64,000 nt of DNA from Apodospora peruviana (lineage: Eukaryota; Ascomycota; Sordariomycetes; Sordariales; Lasiosphaeriaceae): the NCBI GenBank assembly GCA_033439685.1, contig JAUEDM010000009.1, positions 930,001 to 994,000 of the forward strand, read 5' to 3'. Below, piece by piece: positions 1 to 12,451 of the stretch. A program made the position numbers and the translations under genes. Position 1 is the first letter of the stretch; every line of letters starts with the position of its first letter. The notes under the pieces were generated by a model, which had not been told where the DNA came from, searched no databases, and saw only the letters and a program-made list of their open reading frames with translations.

Positions 1-777
1 CTTGAGGAACGAAAGGCTCTTAGAGGACGCGCAGAAAAGCCTCTTACCCCTCAAAGAGTCCCACATTAAGTCGTCAAAAATTTGGACCCCAAAAATGCCA
101 AAAATTCACGTGACTTGGACACCTACTCGTTAGTTTTTTGCGCCTTCTGATTGGTGCGTGCAAATCACGTGAGAGGTCGTAGCTTTCCAACCCCTCAGAA
201 CCCCACAACTGCTCTTCACCCCCCAACTACATCGTCAGTTTTGGAGAACCCAGATCACGTGCAGGTCGGAAGATTTTGGTTCCCACCTGAGAAAACAGCG
301 GAGAAGTCGCCGCAACAGAACCCGGCAAGGTTGGGCGTTTTTTTTTTTGTAAATGGCAAGGCACGTCGGTAATAACATGGCGACGGGATTTTATTGCCTA
401 TCAGGGTCGTAAACCGACCTAGGTATGTCCCTTATTACCTGGCTCGCCTGGGTAGGTAACGCCGGCGTCACGACACCACGCGGGTCCACCTAGTCGAGGT
501 GAACGGCGACACGAGAAAGATGGCCACGATTATCGTATCCTGCCGCGGGCGACCGGGACGCGCTCATGGACATCGTCGCGCTTTGAATCGTCTCCGAGTA
601 TTGTCGGCGACAGCAGTCCCTACCTTACCTACCCAACCAAGGTACCTTGGGTATGTTTGTCGTTTGACTTGTGTCAGTGGCTCAAGTTTAGGCGGTTTGC
701 CCGATCCAGCGCCTACCAAATAACCCTCGTTGTATCAAGTTTTAGTTGCACGTCGCGGTCGACGTCTGCACACCAAA
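1..777. other. Intergenic, no gene seen
   Basis: I see no convincing gene here. Short ORFs exist but have no recognisable motif. The stretch has three CACGTG palindromes (near 108, 166 and 256; the first two read TCACGTGA or TTCACGTGA), which are potential bHLH binding sites, and a T-run near 340. A TACCTTACCTACCCAACC-like microsatellite lies near 620-650. It may hold the promoter of the tyrosinase remnant that follows. Confidence 0.5.
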
Positions 778-2125
778 ATGTTGTTCCCAGAAGGACTCTT
801 CAATCTGTCGAATAGACGGTCGGCAAGACCGTCGGCCATGCCCGACACAGACACCGAGGCCAGCGCGCCGTTTCTCCGGCGGAAACGGACTGAAAACAAA
901 ATCTCGGATGAGAAGAAAACAACACCTCAGAAACCAAGATGGGCCGTATACTTGATCACCGCGGCCTCCTGTCTGCTGGTCATCTTGACATTCGCCCTGC
1001 TTGTCGTGGACAGGCAGACGACCACGAGAAAGTTCAGGGTGTGCGAACCCGGCTCGTCGACGCGAGTGGCGGACTCTTGGCACCACAGAAAAGGCAGAGT
1101 ACATTTCCGCCGTCAAGTGTTTCCATGACTTGCCCTCCGTCGTTACAGGTCAGGGGCGGAGGTCTGATGATTTTCCGTAGATTCAGAAGCGGATCGGCGA
1201 GATGAGTGAGTACTACCCTAGCCTACCTACCTTACCTACCTACCTTGGCTTCAACAACTTGAGAGGCTTAACTCCTTGAGAAGACTCTCTTGACTTTGAA
1301 AGATCCTCTTGAATTTGGTATGAAGCGGAGGGCTACCAAGACAATTGCACGTGCCAGCTCATTACGCCGCCCCCTTCCTCCCGTGGCATCGGTACTTTAT
1401 CCACGTCTACGAACAGGCCCTCCGCGAGTCGTGCGGGTTCCGCGGCACCCTGCCATATTGGACTGGACGCTTGACTGGCAGGACCCGACTCAATCCCCCA
1501 TCTGGGATGCAGAGTCCGGCTTCGGAGGCGACGGCACCTCGGGCGGCGATTTCAGTATCCGCTGGGGAACCTGTATCGCCGACGGTCCGTTTTCCGACTA
1601 TGAAGTGCACTGGTATAACCGGACCAGCAGACCGCATTGTCTCTCCCGCGGCTTCGGTCGACAGTCTTCGTACCCGCCAAGATTCAGCGGGGACGCCTTC
1701 TCGCCGGATGCCATGGCAAAGACTTTTGCAAAGGAGCGGTACATCGACTTTTCGATGCAGATTGAGATAGGGCCGCATAATTCTATTCCCCATGAGTATA
1801 AATGGGGATTTCATGTTGTTTGAGGCGCCGAATGGTATGCCCCTCTCCCTTTTCCTGACAGCCCAGGGTTTGGTGAAGGATGATATTGACTGATAGTGCA
1901 GACCCCAACTTCTTTTTGCATCACGCACAGGTCGACCGGCTCTGGTGGACGTGGCAGACCAAGGCATCCCAGAGAATGTTCGAGTATAACGGGCCCAAGG
2001 AGGGTGAGTCCAAGGAGGAGGCTTCGCTGGATGATTTGCTCCCGATGCACGGGCTCGGGCCGGACTTGGCGGTGCGTGAGATGATGAGCACGCGTGATGG
2101 GATGTTGTGCTACGTGTACGAGTAG
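778..2125 (+). pseudogene. Tyrosinase (type-3 copper oxidase), broken
   Basis: This encodes a membrane-anchored fungal tyrosinase, which would oxidise phenols to quinones. The N-terminus (ATG 778, or in-frame ATG 838) has a charged cytoplasmic segment and one membrane helix (YLITAASCLLVILTFALLVV). It is followed by a CANPARRREWRTL motif in another frame (about 1040-1075), a copper-A motif (HYAAPFLPWHRYF, about 1360-1400) and a copper-B motif (PHNSIPHE near 1780, then DPNFFLHHAQVDRLWW about 1905-1950). The parts lie in different frames. There is a shift between the membrane helix and the CANP motif, an in-frame TAG after DDFP (about 1182), one base missing at LPYW/DWTLDW (about 1461) and one base gained after HE (about 1790). 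Probable introns lie at about 1204-1340 (GTGAGT donor) and 1835-1902. Family identity is clear; that it is a pseudogene is inferred from at least four lesions. Confidence 0.85.
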
Positions 2126-2451
2126 CCGGCAGTTAGTAGTATTAGCTGAGACCAGACTACAGGCTGATTTCATTGGGCTCTTGAGTATCCCATTCTTTTT
2201 TTTTTTTTTTTTTTCGGCCCAAGTTGGCGATGAATAAGTGTGTGTTATGATTGGTATCCTTCTCTGTGACTATTGTACTGTACACGCCCATCCTCTACAG
2301 GACCTACGTATAGTACCTTTGATAGGGTTATTCCACTGGAAAACTTGTACAACCAAGTTTGAAAACTAACAGTTTATGAAACCTGCCCTTTGCTGTACCT
2401 AAGGTAGGTAGTGTTATCAACACCCCTGCTTACCTTACCTAGGTAGGTACC
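2126..2451. other. Convergent intergenic spacer
   Basis: This lies between the 3' ends of the tyrosinase remnant (+) and the ABC transporter (-). It holds a 19-nt T-run at 2196-2214 and TACCTAAGGTAGGTA/TACCTTACCTAGGTAGG microsatellite blocks at about 2396-2452. No gene is seen. Confidence 0.6.
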
Positions 2452-5400
2452 TTACGCAGAAGAAGTCTCCTCGGGTCTTGCACGTTGCGCAACATAGAGC
2501 TTCGCGAATGCCCCATCAACCCTCGCCAATAGCTCCTCTGGCTCACCATACTCGAGTAACACGCCCCCATCTAGAACGACAACCTTGTCAAATCTACCGA
2601 CGACACCAGCGAGACTGTGCGTTGCCATGATGACAGTGCTAGTCGCGAACTCGGACTCGACGATGGCTTGTATGTCAGATTCGGTGCTGGCGTCAACACT
2701 GTGGAATTATGAGTGTCTGTTTTTCTGTTTTCAGATATGAAACGCAAGGAAAGGAGAGTGGAGGGAGGGAGGGTGAGGGTGAGGGTTCTGTTAGTTGTTA
2801 CTACTTACCCGCTGCTCGGCTCATCCAAAACCAGGACGGGGCTCTTGCGCAAAAGCGCACGGCCGAGGCAGAAAAGCTTTCTTTGCCCTTGGGACAAGAA
2901 GTCCTCTTCCATCTTCATATCAAGTATATTCGCCGAGAATTCTTCTTCTAGAGGAGGGTGAGACGAGCCCGAGCCCGAGGTCGAAATCGAGGTACTCTCT
3001 TCTGTGCTGTTGTTGTTCTCCTTTGATCGCAAGATATCCCATAGCCCGACCTTTTGCAGGGCAGAGATGATGTCAGCATCTGTAGCCTCGCCGTGCGGAT
3101 CTGCATTCAGTCTGACACTCGCGTCAAACAAGAAAGGGTCTTGCGTGAGACATGTGAGCTTCTGGCGGGTGACATCTTTGGGTACTATTGCGAGATCGAT
3201 ATCGTCCAAGACGATCCTTCCGGTAGACTCCTCGACCATGCCGAGCAGGGATAAGAGAAGTGAGGTTTTGCCACTGTTTGCGGCACTCACTTTTCGTTAG
3301 CAAAAGTCTTTTCTCGTCTCAAGGCTTCAAGTTGTGGAATGATGAATTATGCTTGTGTGACTCTTTTTTACCTTCCTGTCCTGCCGCATATGGCAACTTT
3401 CTCCCCGGCCTGAATCGAAATATCAATGTTGCGAAGCACGGGGTGACTGTGGTTAGGTATGATGTTAGCTACCGTGACTGCTTAAGACTTGGTACAAAAC
3501 TCCAGAAAGTATATAAAGTGAGGAGATATAGAAATAGATACCCATTATAGTGAGCCGACCAATTCTCAATGACGACCGATCCTTGAGACGGCCAGCCAGC
3601 GGGGATTCTTGTATCCACACTAATCTCGCGAGGTTTCTCGGTCGGGGTGTCCTCGGAGAAAGTCTTGACGCGCGAAATGGCACCCAAGGACGTCTCAAGC
3701 AAGGTCCAAAAGGTGATGAGAGCAGCCAAGGAATGGCCGAGATTCATCATGCTGACAAGGGCAACGCCGAGGAAACCGGCATCCAGTCTGCTGCGGAGCG
3801 TGACGCCCAGGGTGGTGAGCAGTATCGCGAGCCCGGCGACGGTCAGTCCCAATACAAGAGTCAGCCATCGCTGAATGCAGAGGAGCAAGTAATAAGGCTT
3901 CTGGGCCCTGTCGAGGAGGGCGAGATTCTTGGCCACGTGGTTGCCCGTCCAGCCATATGCTCGGATAGTGGCGATGCCCTGGAGAGACTCGAGAACGTGA
4001 GAATAGAGAGGTGCTTTCGCTTCCAGGCTACATGTAAGCCAAGCATTAGTAAGATACTTCATGTCAATTTGCAAAATAACAATAGGAGAACATTACTCTA
4101 GTAGTCGAAGCTGCCGAGATGTCCTTAGATAAAAGCGCTGGAGGAAGTAGAGAGCGCAGGCGACGAAGGGCAGTATAGCTGCGAAGTAGGAAACAGCGAC
4201 AATGGCCAACGCTGCAACTGCGAAACACGCAGCAAGCTCTATATGATTCTCAAATTGGTTAGCGACCAGCTTCTTCCTAGAGGGGGGTTGCGGGTTAAAG
4301 TTTGCTACGGACGAAAGCTCGCATTCACGAGTGCCCCGGGTAGGGTCACGTCAACCAATTGCATGTCTTGACTGAATCTGTCATATGGGAAAGAAAATAC
4401 TTATGGGTTAGTTCATAGGTACTCTTGTTGTCTTACTAGTAGGCGAAAGTCATGACATTACCTGTTAACCAACCCTCCGGTGTCGGTCTTGGCGAGAAAA
4501 GACATTGGAGCTCTGTCGTTTTACCGTAAGAACATGAACACAAGCCACCAGACTGGCAACAAGAGTTTGGCGATCATCTTACCGTATAACTGCCCGAAGC
4601 ACAGTCAAGTGGAGACACTGTGCAGACTTTGGTACGATCACCACGTACATGTAGCTGAGGTGGGTATAATCATTTAGCATAAGAAGAGCCTCAAGTAGGA
4701 GAAGAACAACTCACTAGACGGCAGAAATAAGACCGGCCGCAGTAAAAACACCAAAAAGTGCATATAACCCAAGCCAGTAGCCAAGCCGTGATGCTTGCGA
4801 TCCGTCACTGCTTTGGGCCCACAGTGTGACCCATGCATCTGTACTCACCCACATCAGCTTCGAGCCTGACTTACTGCGGCTGAGTGGCACTACACCAGCA
4901 CTGATAAAAAGGGGGCGGATCTGATGGAAGAAGCATGCTTACATTGCAGGGTGCTGAATCCCAAGTATGAAGCCACAAAGATACCGAACAAGGCGAAGCT
5001 GAGCCATCCCAAAGCCGAGAAGTAGTATAGATAGATGGACAAGTCTCCCACCTGTCTCTTGTAATCATCATCTCGTTTCGTGGTGCTTGAGCCCTGAGTA
5101 GTTTCACCAGCTGAAATTTCGGGAGGTGGGAGGTTATTATTTCCTGATGAGCTCGCCGAAGAAGAGCCATCGTCTCCGGCGAATAGCTGTTGTGGCGTAA
5201 GAGAAGAAGCCATATTCTCAGATGAGCTAGTCTGCTGAATGGTTTGTCCTTGGTCGTCAAGTATGATGGTTTGGTCCGCGATGGCGCATAGGCTCACTGT
5301 GTGTTGTGTGTGGTCCGTTAGTACCTTAGGAACGACACACGTTTTTTTTTTCCTGAACGCTATAGTATGAGCTATTCAAAAAAAATAAAAAAATCATTGT

Positions 5401-8288
5401 TTTACTCACCAGAATGCGTGGCGAGAATGGCTGCCATACCCAGCTTCCGGATCAGTCCATCAGCTCCAAAGACACGCGTGGTGACGATGTCGTGGGTGAC
5501 GGCATCCAGGCCGCTCAGCACATCATCCAGGACAGCGATAGGCTTGCGCGCATAAAGTGCCCGAGCTAATGTCTGTTTTTTTTTTTTTTTTTTTCTCATC
5601 TCAGTACCTTGCGCAATAATTACAATAGTCGGGCAGGCGCCGAGGGCAGTCAAGTTCAACTTACCAGGCGTTGCTTCTGCCCACCGCTGAGCGAAACCCC
5701 TTTGCTCCCGACATTCGTCGCGTCACCGTTGGATAACTGCAGCAGATCGACTTGTAAAGCGCAGGCGTGAATGACGGTATCGTACCAAGCAGCGTCGAAG
5801 TTGTCAGTTCCCGAGACAATGTTTTCTCGGACGGAGCCGTTGGAAAGCCACGGGCTCTGGTCGCAATAGGCTAGCTCCTTGCTGCTGACCCAGACAGAGC
5901 CGCTGAATATCGTGGCTTCACCGAGAATGGCCTTTAGAATTGTAGACTTGCCACAGCCGACTGGTCCCAGAATGACTGTGAGATGGTGATCTCGGCCAAT
6001 GCGCAGTGACATGTCTTTGATTACAGGGCTGGAGCCTCGCCAGCCAACGGTAGCATTATGGATGACCACATGGTCCGAGTTGATGTCCGGCTTATCGTGG
6101 CTCTCCTCCAGATTCGTTGTTTTTTCTAGCGGGCATTCAGGCAGTCGTTTGTCGTCCCAGGACTCGGTAGCAAGAAAGTCCTGGATTCTCTGAAAGCAAC
6201 CCAAGGCAGCATATGCCTGAGGAATCACCACCAACACGGTGCCTAGAGGCTCCATGAGGATGGAGAGAATGGACAGGGCTGTGACTGCCTGCGGCACTGT
6301 CACGAAGCTGTTACCCTGAACTTTGGCGGCGATTGCAAAGGTCGCAAATGTGAAGAACTGGGAGAAAATCGAGGGTAAGTTTACTGCGGCGATTCATATT
6401 AGTGCCTGCCTGCGCTGGATCAACTTAGGGTTTCAGCTTACCAAGGCAGACATTGAAGCTGGACAAGCGTCTGAACCTCTTGGAGAGTTCCAGTTCAGTA
6501 ACACGCATACCCTGTATGAGAGATTCGAATTTGTTGCTGAGACCCAACATCTTGACACTTCTCATCGAGCCTAGGGTATGTGCGGTAAAGTTAATCCTCG
6601 CTTGAATCGCCTCGAGCCAGACTTTTTGGCGGGCCGTCACAAACCCAGCCGCTCTGACTGACATGGCGGTCGCCACTACACCACAAGTCGTAAAGTTAGC
6701 AACATACTAAACCAGTGAAAATAAAGGAACTCTAAGCCCAGTAATGGACATGAGTAAGGTACATTGAACTTGCCCAACGCAACAATGACTGGAGTGACAC
6801 AAACGGGACCGATTTGCATCTGTAGGAGCCACACAGCAAAAGCAAGCTGAATGACACCGGCCCAACTTTCGGCCACCACAAGATGCCACGTCTCGCAGAT
6901 TCGTTCGACGTCTGTACCAATCAAGGTCATGGCAGCAGAGTCCGAAGCGGCTTGGGTCGACGGCGATTGCACAACCTTGTCATAGATGAGGGAAATGAGG
7001 CCGCCCCTGACCATGGCCATGAGTCGAAAGGAAAGGTGCTGATAAAAGCCTGCCGCAATGGGTATCCCCGTATGGACTAGAGCCACAGCACCGATCAGGC
7101 CATATCCTTGGTTCCAAGTTTGCTGACTGACGGGAGCCGATATGGTCTCTACGATCTGGCGGATGAGGAAAGGCTGTGCAAGGCTAAGTGCAACCAGACA
7201 GAGACGAGGAAGCGCAATCTTGGCAAGTTCCAACCGCCAGGCCGAAAGCGTAGCCAGAGCCAAGGCTTGCTTGTGGTACCGATTGTGGTCTACTCTCTCT
7301 GATGCGTTCTCACGTTTATTCATCCATCGAACCCGGGCCTGGAGCTCGCTCGAAAGCTTGCGAGATCCAAGCTTTTCGTTGATAGACTCGAGATCTTCAA
7401 CAGCCAAGACGCGCCGGGATCCATCAGAAAGCAAGTGTCTCAACCACCAAAAGAGCCCACGACTGAGGAGGCCACTAGTTGCTTCGCGTGAGAGGCTGCG
7501 ATACGCACCAGCCAGGATTTTCCTCTTGTTCTTTGTCTCTAGGACGAGAATCAGAACCTGGACGGCTAGAGCAGCGGTGAGAATAGCTGGCATGAGATCA
7601 TGTTTGTCCGATGCCGATGCCGATGCCAGGAGCCAGGCGGTTCGGACACGCGCGCCGTTCAGGGGTAGTGAAATCATGAGATAACCAGTAATGATAAAAG
7701 ATGGCCGTGGGCTTTTGACATGTTGAACTTGGGACAGGACAGCGAGGGCGAGAGCGGCGCAGAGGCTCAACACGGATGAGGCCAGGGTTGCGCGAGTGGT
7801 GAATCTACCATGTCCCGAAGCCCATAAGATCAGCAAGGCCAAGTTAAGTCCGGCATAAACGAGAGTCGATACCTGAGTGCCAGCCCAGTATGTTAATGAC
7901 ACATGAACTTTGCTGATGATAATTACCAAAAACAAAGTGTAACAACAACAAGGGTTGGCGACCGAGAAAGTAAGTACGAACGAGTTTGAATATGGATAGA
8001 AGTAGCGACGACCTCACAGCCGAAACGGCTTTGAAGATACGGGCCACCTGAATAGGGGCAATCAGGAGAAACCCAGCCAACAGCGGGATAGACAGGACGC
8101 TTTCTTCGAATAGCACTATGATGGAAAGATTATGTCAGTGACTAGCCACAAAGTATTATTGCATTATCAATTCAAGGGGCTGCGTAAGGTAGGTAGGTAC
8201 CTGTGAAGTCGAACCCGCCTCGACAAGACTCCGTGGCGACAGCCGGCCCGAAAAGCTCATCGTGGCAGACATTCGACACATTATTCAT
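2452..8288 (-). CDS. ABCC-type ABC multidrug transporter, 16 exons
   Basis: This is a full-size ABC exporter of about 1,505 residues, probably in the plasma or vacuolar membrane, pumping conjugates or drugs. Exons (low to high): 2452-2698, 2809-3273, 3372-3446, 3542-4027, 4097-4238, 4313-4377, 4462-4512, 4583-4654, 4715-4838, 4943-5296, 5410-5572, 5665-6383, 6442-6675, 6774-7872, 7982-8115, 8201-8288. All phases agree. The N-terminus has the fungal ABCC signature CRGGFDFT followed by a TMD0-like block. NBD1 has Walker A GPVGCGKST (about residue 655), signature LSGGQ and Walker B IAVLDD. NBD2 has Walker A GRTGSGKTS, which spans an intron, signature LSQGQ and Walker B VLVLDEP. The linker before TMD2 is Ser-rich. 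The intron starting at 6773 appears to be GC-AG (GCAAGT donor). Least certain are the donors at 4312 (GTCCGT) and 7981 (GTTCGT). The substrate is unknown. Confidence 0.9.
6676..6773 (-). other. Probable GC-AG intron in the ABC transporter
   Basis: No GT donor here gives the required phase 1. The sequence TTGG|GCAAGT (donor at 6773 on the minus strand) with acceptor GTGTAG|TG (6676) joins PVIVAL to VATAMSVRAAGF in frame, as expected from family alignments known to me. A GCAAGT donor is the standard form of the rare GC-AG intron class. Confidence 0.6.
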
Positions 8289-9138
8289 GCTGGGTTACAG
8301 AATATTGGGTGAAGTGCTTGGTGAATTATTGAAGGTTTCGTTGGTAAAAGGGGGTGATCGTATTGGCCAGAAAAGAATTTGGGTCCTCATGCGGTACTGG
8401 TTCGGCTTTGAGCGAACACCAAGGACACAAATGAGAGTGAAGCTTTCCCGAATCTCGTAAGGTGTGAGGAATGAAGAGAGGCAGGCACCGTACAATCCTT
8501 TGAAACCAGCGTGGGCACGTACTTTGGTACCTAAGCAATGATCGGCAACACAAGAGCCCCTTACGGCTTCACCCAAGCGGGACGGGGGGTAGGACTGGGT
8601 GATGACTCATTGATTGTCGCCCGTCTGTCCCTCCTTTCTCTTTAGGGTATGCGCCCCTATTAGACGACTTTGGGTGGTACAAGTAATCACTCGAGACTGC
8701 TTGGCTGCAGGGAAACGCAAGGTACATACTTAACACTCACCAACGAGCCCCCATTGGGAGGAGTGGGGGGACTCTATACCGCTCTTTGCGGGTGAGCTCT
8801 GATTAGTTTAAGTGGGTGGGTCCGGGGGGAAGTAGTTCCTGAGATAAGATATACCCACGGAGAAATAAGTACCGCTGTATCTAACATTAATAAGTGCTAA
8901 AATAGAGCCTAAATAAGAGAGGGCCAACTTTTTATATCCAATCGTTCTAAAATCACTCTTATCTAATCACTTCTGGGATTCTAGTAAGGAGAAAAACGCG
9001 TAGTGATAATAAACCCTTTCCAACGAAAAGCATTACCTAATATAATACGAACAGTAGGCCCTTAACCTCATTCTACAGCTACCCATCCTGTCTGCATCCT
9101 GCCCTTTGACACCATATCCGAGAGGGACTTGGTATCAA
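8289..9138. other. Intergenic, AT-rich in part
   Basis: This is the upstream region of the ABC transporter and the 3' flank of the small gene that follows. The part from about 8850 to 9080 is AT-rich with no gene that I can recognise. Short ORFs at 8203-8576 overlap the transporter's first exon on the other strand and look like shadows. Confidence 0.5.
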
Positions 9139-9468
9139 TTACTTACCCTCCAACGTAGCAGTGGTTACACCGAGAATGTAGATGGTGATGGTGTGGCTGC
9201 CCTCTGTGCGCTGCGGTCAAGAAACTCATTGTCAGCAGGTGTACCAGGTAGGTATGTATGATGGTGAATAAGGTAGACATACCGAGACCTCCACGGCGAC
9301 GCCAGTCTTTCCAAAGGCCGGAACGACCATGTCGTTGACCCAGTCAATGTCGATGTAGACCGACAGCAGGAACGAAATGAAGACCCCATCCCACTTGTCT
9401 TCGGCCGTGACCTTGTAGAACTTGCATCGGCGCCAAAACTCTTTGATGGTGATGTTTGGCGGTGCCAT
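9139..9468 (-). CDS. Small hypothetical protein, two exons (85 aa)
   Basis: I do not recognise a family. The ATG at 9468 (GCCAAAATGGC-like context on the minus strand) opens a reading frame starting MAPPNITIKEFWRRCKF. The first exon ends at 9283 before a consensus GTATGT donor. The second exon (9210-9139) follows a CGCAG acceptor and encodes RTEGSHTITIYILG..., ending at TAA. The product would be a small soluble protein with aromatic and acidic residues, no signal peptide and no clear membrane helix. GAGG|GTAAGT just before the stop could be another donor, so the C-terminus may be longer. Support is the splice consensus, preserved frame and plausible composition only. Confidence 0.5.
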
Positions 9469-10956
9469 TTTGGAGGGTTGTACGGTATGGTATCTAGCTT
9501 GGTTGTTGCGTAAGTTTCAATTCTGGTGCTGTGATGTTTTCCCACTTAATTGGGGGTTGTTTGCTTACTGAATGCGGATGATGCGAGTTTTCGTATTCCT
9601 TTTTTATCGGTTCTGTGTAGATCGTGTTGGTGTGGAAGATTGATGTTTGATGTTTGGTGTCTGGAGTGGTGTTGTGCAGTTGTTTTTTAAGGTCAACAAA
9701 GAGTCAAGCACATTCGCCGTTGGCAGGGAAGAGGTGAATGGAGTAAGGTACCTGTGGAAACAGTCGGGATGGTTCAGCAGGAGTATTCACGTGGTTTTAG
9801 ATACACTTCAGGGATAGGCACCACTGATTCAGTCTCAAAGTGTAATGTCGAGAGCGGTCAAAAGTGAAATCTGCTGGAGGACCCTGATCAACGCGAGGTG
9901 AGAAGGTGCGTTCTCATATTGTCCTGGTTCTCTATTTCTCTGGTAACCGTTGCCTTGATCGGCCCTTGTGGGGTGTTATATTGTATGCCATGTCATGTGG
10001 GTGACTGGAAACCTGTGGCCTGGGGCTCTCTCATCTGATTTAATAACACTCGGATGAAATCCGCCATTCCAGGTCTTGTCCTTCTCCTGCATATGTAGTC
10101 TCGACCGATAAGAACTGCAGTCCACAGAGCACAAACACTCTTGATCCGAATGGTCAAGCCCATCCCTCCAAACCTACTAGGGCTTGCCTCGTTATCCCAT
10201 CACGTCAGCAGTCTTTGGCCTCTCCAACTTCATACTTCTATTCGCAGCCTTTTTGGGGCAACGATGAACCTCTTTCGTCTACCAGGACTCCGGGATCTGG
10301 AAGCCCGAGTTCAAAGAGTTCAACGCCTTCCTTCCTGCTGCCTCTGACTGGGCCACAAGCACGCGATGTGGCAACGATGAACCGAATGGAATTAGGACAG
10401 CTAATACAAAGTCACGCTACCCAATTGTTCAACTTGCTGTCAACAAAGGGGCCGCTTCTCATTATATCAGCCGGGCAAAGGGCATCTTTGTATTCAGGAA
10501 CAAACAAAGAACGATCCTGCAAGTTCTGACCTTTACAATCCCATTGTTAGAGGACCTTACATCATGGAGCAATAGCTAAATAAAAGTAAATCTTCAACGA
10601 CAACTTGTACCACTGTCTTTGAACAGTCGGCCTGAAAAATTTAATCCTTGTTCGCAAACTGAGTCCAATAGACTGGACAATGAGATTGTTCCGCATCATC
10701 GAAGGCTCCCTTATGTACAGTCGAGTAGTATAAAAACCACAGCAATCCCATCCTCGAAAAAAACAGATATTTCTTGTTCCTGGAGTTCCTCTCTAGTTTC
10801 TAATCTTGGTGTAGTATCAGCATTATTGAGCTTTTGAGACATTCAATCCGAGATATCTGCGATATTTCGATAACCCCTTCCAAAACTCGCACTGCTGATA
10901 CCAGGAACTTCACCAAACAAGATAACCGTGCAGGCAACGGTCCCAACCTTTTCGCC
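9469..10956. other. Intergenic with weak ORF remnants
   Basis: No gene with recognisable motifs is seen. Around 10380-10560 one frame reads ...YPIVQLAVNKGAASHYIS..., which is faintly ankyrin-like, but it is preceded by a stop and has no start. A 13-bp sequence (ggcaacgatgaac) occurs twice, near 10257 and 10370. The region probably includes the promoter of the ankyrin-like gene that follows and old gene debris. Confidence 0.4.
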
Positions 10957-12179
10957 ATGCATCAACCACTTCATCTCACAACCCCCATTCACCCCAAACT
11001 CGCGGGCTACCTAGGTAACCCGATGATCCAGGGTGGCACATTCCCCAACAAACCCCTCTCCCGCGCCAAACAAACCTGGTACTCCCAATTCCAACCCTGC
11101 TGCCTCGACCACCGAAAGGAAGAGCACGAAGTGCAAACCTACCTAAGTAAACTATTCCCAGCTCTCCTCTTCAATCTCCTCCGATATTTCGTCGAGCAGC
11201 AAAACTTCGTCATCGTCCTTTTGCTCCTCAGAAGCGGCGTCAGCCTCGTCAGCCCCGACCGCTCGTCTTCCCTCCTCCACGTAGTCGCCTCCCAAGGCCA
11301 AGTTTCCATGCTAGCCCTCCTCCTAGGCTCCTACACAAGTGACGAGAGCCCCCACCCCCACTGGTCCCTTCACAAAAACCGCCCCTGGATAAAGGAAGCT
11401 CAAGACATTTTGGCCAACCCTTCGGCCTATAACTTCAACTTTACCGTGATGAACGTAGCGTTCATCAACCTCCACGACGACGGCACCTTATCCCAAATAG
11501 TCTCCCTCCTAGCCGGCTCCGCGAAAAATCTAATCGGCGAAGGCGCGCTGGTCAACGAAAAGGTGCGTATCTTGCACTCACAACTTAACTCGATGGGCTA
11601 CCTACAGAGCGAACTGATGTCGCCTCTGGAATACGCTTTAACCCCCCCACACAACCCTCTCCCTAACCCCGAAAAGACAAATTTCTTCCGCTCTACTGCG
11701 TTGCAACTAATCTACCACGGTGCAGATAGTAGTCGCATGTGCCTAGTGCCGTGGAATAGTAGTGCCGTGGAATAGTAGTGCCGTGGAATAGTTGGCAGAC
11801 CCTACACGACCTGGCATTTCTTCGCATCAGAGGTATTTCTTCTTGGCAAAACGTAAGCGAGCACGAGATCTTTTTGGGGAAGTGGTTCGATTACGTGCCA
11901 AGGGTGGGGATCAAGACTCATCATCGTAAAGCTTACGGTAAGTATGTCCAGAAATGGGCGGAGGCTTTCAGTACCACTGTTAGGACTGCTGTGTCAAACG
12001 ATATCTCTAAGGATAAGTACTTTGAGGAGATTTGCGAGCAGTTTACTACTGTTGTTCGGGTTCTTGTTGGTAAGTCGAGCCTGTTTATGCTGGATGCTGA
12101 TGTCATTACTCGGCTGCAGTGGGCTAGGGTGGACTTTTGGGCGGTTTGGGAGGAGGAGGGTGGTTCATGGGACTACTAA
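10957..12179 (+). pseudogene. Ankyrin-like gene broken by a 16-bp repeat
   Basis: The ATG at 10957 (gccATGc) opens a frame reading MHQPLHLTTPIHPKLAGYL. Its middle resembles ankyrin repeats (FVIVLLLLRSGVSLVSPD, SLLHVVASQGQVSMLALLLG). The frame stops at 11775 inside a tandem repeat. The continuation sits in another frame (SWQTLHDLAFLRIRG... to the stop at 12177-12179). The 16-bp unit gtgccgtggaatagta occurs at 11746-11761, 11762-11777 and, minus its last base, 11778-11792. With one unit the two halves join in one frame of about 430 codons, so the two extra units (32 bp, not a multiple of 3) are the lesion. No catalytic motif is seen. It may be a pseudogene or a variable allele; no intron is needed to explain it. 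Confidence 0.65.
11746..11792. repeat. 16-bp tandem repeat, three copies
   Basis: There are two perfect copies of gtgccgtggaatagta and a third that lacks only the last base. Each copy carries TAG in one frame, and the array shifts the surrounding frame by 32 bp. Confidence 0.95.
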
Positions 12180-12451
12180 CTAGTGAGAATCATGATGGGC
12201 TGCTTGAGACTTTTAGGTTCTGGTGAGTGGGTGGGTATTTGCCTGTTTTTTTTCTCTTTTCTTTTTTTGAGTATAATATAGCAACTGGTACTCTGGTAGT
12301 ATCTAGTGGAATACATGTCTCCTTCTCTGAAATGTTGACTAATATCGAATTGTCAGTGATAAGTTAATGAGATGCTTTTGAATATGTATCGAACAACTAA
12401 TTCCTGTTCGCAACATCCCGTGCGACCAACTCCCATTTGTACCATCCGACA

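Noticed and set aside
1..300. Subtelomere or telomere end
   Set aside because: No TTAGGG/CCCTAA array is present and ordinary genes follow at once.
10215..10529. 104-codon Ser/Pro-rich ORF
   Set aside because: Low-complexity composition and no motif; another frame looks faintly ankyrin-like but has no start.
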